Part shown: piece after piece, positions 59,950 through 64,000 of the stretch | Numbering within the stretch: position 1 is the stretch's first letter | How the letters are laid out: every line of letters starts with the position of its first letter | Source of the DNA: Molossus alvarezi | Lineage: Eukaryota; Chordata; Mammalia; Chiroptera; Molossidae | Length of the DNA stretch: 64,000 bases | Assembly (NCBI GenBank): GCA_037176705.1 | Contig: CM073908.1 | Span: 132,049,430 to 132,113,429, forward strand | Reading direction: 5' to 3' | Position numbers and translations under genes: made by a program | Notes under the pieces: generated by a model | The model's database searches: none | What the model saw: the letters and a program-made list of their open reading frames with translations, nothing else | Told to the model about the DNA's origin: nothing

Positions 59950-60189
59950 CCCTGGCCAGTTTGGCTCAGCAGTTAGAGCATCGGCCTGCAGACCAGAGAG
60001 TCCCGGGTTTGGTTCCCGCTGAGGACACATACCTCTGTTGCAGTTTGTTCCCGGCCCCGGTTGGGGTCGTGTGGGTGGCAACCACTTGATGTGTCTCTCT
60101 CACATCAATGTTTCTCTCTCTTTCTCCCTCTCCCTCCTGCTCTATCTAAAGATAAATGCAAAAATGTCCTCAGATGAGGATAAAAAAAA
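59950..60189 (+). mobile_element. VES SINE (younger subtype), 17-bp TSD
   Basis: TSD ttaaaatgtccaaacag at 59933-59949 and 60190-60206 (the last two bases may belong to the SINE). Complete from ccctggccagtttggctcag to taaagataaatgcaaaaatg. Confidence 0.96.
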
Positions 60190-60206
60190 TTAAAATGTCC
60201 AAACAG

Positions 60207-60404
60207 GTATCAGCAAATGTGAAATAGCTGGATTCTGTATACGTTGCATTCAATGATGCTGGTCATATTCTTCCTGTGTAACTGATTCTTTTTTTTACTT
60301 TATATTCACATATATTCTTCTTTTATTTTATATTACATGCTTTACCTCTAATTAAATATACTACAGGCCATAAGCACATTAAATTTATCTTTATTTAGCC
60401 TTCT
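60207..60404. other. Short single-copy stretch
   Basis: AT-rich, nothing recognised. Confidence 0.35.
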
Positions 60405-60640
60405 TGCATTTATGCATTCATTCAATGACTACTGAGCACAAACAAGACTCAAGGCACTGGGTTAAGCTGTCTGAGGCATTTAAAGATGAATAAAACATAT
60501 CAGATCCTTTTAAAAGTCTATGGTAGCTTACAGGAGATTAAACACATACACAAATATCCATAATATTATGTAGGGTGGGACAAGTGTCAAGAAAGAACTA
60601 AGAGAATTCAAATGAAGAAATCACTTCCAGGTGAAAGAGC
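60405..60640 (-). repeat. L2-like ancient repeat
   Basis: The plus strand reads gcattcattcaatgactact ... aggcactgggttaagctg ... acaggagattaaacacatac, a decayed version of the same ancient repeat seen at 27.54 kb. Confidence 0.45.
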
Positions 60641-60966
60641 AGGGTAAAGTGGCCTTCATTCCTCACAAAGATATGGAAAGGTGAAAAGACATTACACAGC
60701 TGGCACACCATCTCATATAACGTATTTGTCTCATCACTTTTGAATTACTGATACCTATAACCAATATATAGGATCTAATGGAAACTAACAAATTATTTTT
60801 TTCAATATAGAATGTAAACAGAACAATAATCACAAATTCTATTATTCTCCATTATGGATCTGATATCTCAAAGCCTTTGGCAATAATTAGCAAATACTTG
60901 GATTGTAAAGATTTATAATATGTCCTCGCTAATAGCAAGTACTTCTTGGGTCAGAGTGTACGTGCA

Positions 60967-60967
60967 G

Positions 60968-61004
<37 letters not shown>
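60967..61004. repeat. (CA)n microsatellite
   Basis: About 18 uninterrupted ca units. Confidence 0.97.
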
Positions 61005-61007
<3 letters not shown>

Positions 61008-61039
61008 TTCTTTGCACCTAACACTTAAAGCAGAAAGAA

Positions 61040-61207
61040 GGCCTGGACAGTGTTGCTCAATGGTTAGAGCATCAGCCTGAACACTGAAGGGTCACAGGTT
61101 TGAATCTCAGTCAAGGGCACATGCCTGGGTTGCAGGTTCAATCCACATCCCCAGTCAGTCCACATGTTGGAGGCAACCAATCAATGTGTCTCTCTCACAT
61201 TGATGTT

Positions 61208-61255
<48 letters not shown>

Positions 61256-61366
61256 TCTGTCTCTCTCTCTCCCCCCTCCCTTCACCTTCTCTCCCTTCCA
61301 CTCTCTCTCTAAAAAAAAAGAAATCAATGGAAAAAATACATCCTCGGGTGAGAATTAATTTTTTAA
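61040..61366 (+). mobile_element. VES SINE (older subtype), TSD, long CT tract
   Basis: Head ggcctggacagtgttgctcaa, ggtttgaatctcagtcaagg, second block ggttcaatccacatcccc, a CT microsatellite of about 70 bases, and a tail with tcctcgggtgag. The TSD aaagcagaaa lies at 61027-61036 and 61367-61376. Confidence 0.94.
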
Positions 61367-61509
61367 AAAGCAGAAAAAATATTCTTGTTTCTACCATCTT
61401 CTAGTGTTTCAAAACATACTATCCCTGCCAAGCAATAAGCCATGCATTACACAGACCATATTTGGATTATCATGTCCAATTCTGAACAAGTTGCAATTTA
61501 AGAAAGACA

Positions 61510-61759
61510 CTGAGCCCTACCCAGTTTGGCTCAGCAGTTAGAGCATCATTTCGTGGACCAATGAGTCATGGGTTCAATTCCAGTCAAGGGCACGTACCTT
61601 GGTTGCAGTTCGGTCCCCAGCAGTGGTTGGGGTCATGTGGGAGGCAACTGATCAATGTGTCTCTCTCATACGGATGTTTCTCTCTCTTTCTCCCCCACCC
61701 TCCTTCCCATTCTATCTGAAGATAGATGGAAAGGTATCCTTAGGTGAAGATTAAAAAAA
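61510..61759 (+). mobile_element. VES SINE, 10-bp TSD
   Basis: Head gccctacccagtttggctcag, ggttcaattccagtcaaggg, gcagttcggtccccagc, tail gaagatagatggaaaggt and an A run. TSD aagaaagaca at 61500-61509 and 61760-61769. Confidence 0.94.
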
Positions 61760-62266
61760 AAGAAAGACATCAATAAGCATTTATACAGAGGAGAGTGATC
61801 ATGGTACTGAGGGTTTAAAAATCATAGTTTCTGAGAAATAGATGAGATAAAAGATTATGAATGTATGAATGGCCCACAGTGGGAGGAAGGAGGACTAAGG
61901 ATAGATATGAGAACTGTCTTCAAATATTTGGTGGACTCTTGTATTTTACTCTGGAAATGGATGGCAAATAATCTATTATTCATAATGATTGGATTGTGGT
62001 CTGTGCAAATGATTTACTTTTATAGGAATGAGACAGAGGTCAATGTTACCAAGATACACACTCTCCCTCATTTACATTTCAGTAAACAGTCCAAAAGTGT
62101 AGTTATATGTATAGTCAGTTACCTATATTATCTTTATTCCCATACATGTATCAGACAGTTACTTCTCTAAGACTCAAATACCATAATACAAAGGACTGAC
62201 ACCTGTTACTGTAGAGCTAATGAGTAGAATTAGAAACTGGCAGATTTTACATCATATATATATATA

Positions 62267-62322
62267 TTTTGCCAAGCATAGAGAACTTAATTAAAGACAA
62301 GCAATCAAAGACAGTGGTTATA
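62267..62322 (+). repeat. Imperfect direct repeat, copy 1
   Basis: Runs from ttttgccaagcatagagaac to cagtggttata; its partner at 62814-62869 differs at about five positions. Not part of a repeat family I recognise. Confidence 0.85.
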
Positions 62323-62813
62323 TATATAACCTTGTTCCATCAAGTAAACAATCTTCCTAGAGTACTGAGCTGCCCAATACTGAAAGTGTCCAGGCAGAAT
62401 CCACAGGATTATTTGAATGCTTACACTAGGAGTCACCACAGTGAATAAGATCATAATCTGTAAGACCCCTTTAACACTGCAAATCCATGCATAGATAGAT
62501 GGAAATTTCTGGAAAACACACTACAGTTCTTTAATTCCAAATCAAATATTTACAAAAAAAATGCAATATTTCCACTTTCTGAAGTTTTCTAGTAACACAA
62601 TCCCTTCCGTAAGAGGTGTAGTAGAGATAACCTTGACAACTGTGAGTTCTACTCCCTACGTGTAAAATCCTTAGATTAAGGGAAATACTATGACTCACAA
62701 TTTACTGGAAGAAGTAGAACACAGTTTTTCTACAAAAAAAATCATACACAACTACAAAAGTAAGCATTTGAGTAAGAGGCAACCCATAGATAATTTGTTT
62801 AAAATCGTAATTG

Positions 62814-62869
62814 TTTTGTCAAGCATAGAGAGCTGAATTAAAGACAAGCAATCAAAGACAGTGATTATA
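62814..62869 (+). repeat. Imperfect direct repeat, copy 2
   Basis: Runs from ttttgtcaagcatagagagc to cagtgattata; 547 bases downstream of copy 1. Each is followed at some distance by an agtactgagctg string (62360 and 63010), which suggests a larger, decayed duplication. Confidence 0.85.
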
Positions 62870-64000
62870 AAGCACTTATCTAGTTGGCGTCATGCTAACA
62901 ATGGGATCCCCTAGCCATCATGCTAGCACTGATATTATTTTGACATTTTTATAAACAATCTGTGAGAGGAAGACATCTCCAGATTTGAAAAATAAATTTA
63001 GCTTTCTAAGTACTGAGCTGTCAAACTGGTTAGGGATAAACTGCCTTAAAATGTCACCTGATTGAAGGAGTAGGCAGCAGAAAAGAGGCATATAGGCTTC
63101 AAGGTGAGTACCAGATAAGCAAAAATCACCCCAAGAATCAGCACTTAATAATGGATGACTCTCCAACCTACAACTCTAATTCTGACCTCCTTTCATGAAG
63201 ACCAAGCTTGTATAGACGTATAGACATCTGCAAATTATATATTTCCACCTGTGTGGCTACCTGTACATCAAACTAAAGATATCCCAATATGAACTATTCA
63301 CCTTCCCTTTACTCCCACTTCAAATTCTCTTCTTGTAGTCTACACATTTGCTAGTACCATCAATTGTCAATTACTCAAGGCAGAAACATGGAAGTTACCA
63401 CATTCCACCTGTAGCAGAGACTGCCAGCTGTCCACCAAAATTTTTGCTCTCCTGTACCACATATTCCTTACACTTTAGGAGTGGTCTTATGACAAGTTTC
63501 TCTCCAATTAAATGAGAACAGAAGTGATAGGGACTACTTTCAGATCTAGCACATGCAATCTCTTGTGCTCACACCTTCATGCACTTTCCTCCTGCCTGAG
63601 GATTAGAATGGCAATAATCAAAGCAATCTTGGAAGATATATATTGAAGATGGCCCAGGTATGATAAACTGGGATTCCTGAAAGATGAGTCAGATCCACCT
63701 AACACCACCATTAACAACCCAGAACACACTCTGAACCTGAAAGAGAAATACATTTTGATTATTCAAGCTATTATGTCTTGGGGTCTTTTTGTTATGGTAG
63801 TTTACCCTAGCTTAATTAATATACTATTCTTATTTTCCCTTAAACATAAATCACCAAGTCCTGCTTTCTACATATTTCTCAAGTTCACTTCCTCCTCTCT
63901 CTCCCTACTTCCATGACCAAAGCCCCTATTTCTTCACTGTTCCACCACCTCTTTATATGTCTCTCATTCCAGGCTTTCTTACTTCTCTGCTATAAAACAT

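Larger units (their letters stand above)
61770..64000. other. Single-copy sequence, no gene recognised
   Basis: No repeat family or convincing exon. A 101-codon plus-strand frame (61865-62170) has a hydrophobic stretch but no domain. An imperfect 56-bp direct repeat lies at 62267-62322 and 62814-62869. Confidence 0.45.

Noticed and set aside
61155..61397. 80-codon RE-rich minus-strand frame
   Set aside because: Translation of the GA microsatellite of a VES SINE.
61865..62170. 101-codon frame with a hydrophobic stretch
   Set aside because: No homology recognised by eye, no signal of selection, and the hydrophobic run is short; not supportable as a gene.
1..64000. Search for an undescribed multi-gene system, retroviral coding genes or Helitrons
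   Set aside because: No clustered host frames, no gag/pol/env beside the LTRs and no Helitron ends or Rep/helicase motifs were seen; every long frame traces to L1 or to low-complexity sequence.

Overview
This window is mammalian nuclear DNA with no recognisable host protein-coding exon and no tRNA, rRNA or CRISPR locus. It looks like an intergenic or intronic stretch from a bat. The main evidence is 17 copies, counted by eye, of the tRNA-derived VES SINE: a head reading like ccctggccggtttggctcag, a B-box-like tract, a CT-rich middle and a tail like gaagataaatgcaaaaatgt followed by an A-rich end. VES elements are typical of yangochiropteran bats, especially vespertilionids and their relatives. 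A young bat-type L1 family and a SPIN/URR1-like hAT MITE fit this.

Layout. 1-8 kb is mostly single-copy sequence with a GATA microsatellite, VES copies, a MER2 (Tigger) element, MIR and L2 relics, and a repeat-free, TAATTA-rich block (about 5.3-6.1 kb) that may be a conserved element. 8-17 kb holds L1 fragments on both strands, a probable solo ERV LTR (10.91-11.44 kb), and a 5'-truncated young L1 (14.9-16.4 kb) whose ORF2 C-terminal frame is uninterrupted for 421 codons from an ATG in the target-site duplication. 19.5-26.4 kb is a nest: an ancient L1 was hit by a VES and by a complete-looking young L1 (about 5.7 kb, 16-bp TSD) with a monomeric 5' UTR and broken ORF1 and ORF2. 26.7-27.1 kb carries a solo MaLR-type LTR.

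27-33 kb is mostly single-copy, with an AT-rich hairpin and two possible conserved blocks. 33-48 kb is a mosaic of old L1s in both orientations, pierced by VES copies and by one young L1 with an inverted 5' end. 48.7-51.35 kb is an L1 containing a 41-bp out-of-place piece of L1 sequence. 51.8-52.2 kb is another repeat-free candidate element. 53.5-55.4 kb is an old L1 split by a very clean VES, followed by a Tigger-like MITE. 56-58 kb has two hAT MITEs. 58.8-61.8 kb has five same-strand VES copies, including a tandem pair inside one TSD. The end is single-copy sequence with an imperfect 56-bp direct repeat 547 bp apart.

The elements work together as a parasite hierarchy. VES SINEs depend on L1 machinery, and their A-rich tails and 10-17 bp TSDs are L1-type signatures. 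Nesting gives relative ages: L2/MIR and old L1, then MER2, MER33-like and MaLR, then SPIN-like, then young L1 and VES. I found no new multi-gene system. The most interesting items are mechanistic scars of retrotransposition, the horizontally transferred-type MITE, and repeat-free blocks that could be regulatory. Family names rest on recognition by eye, not on a database search.
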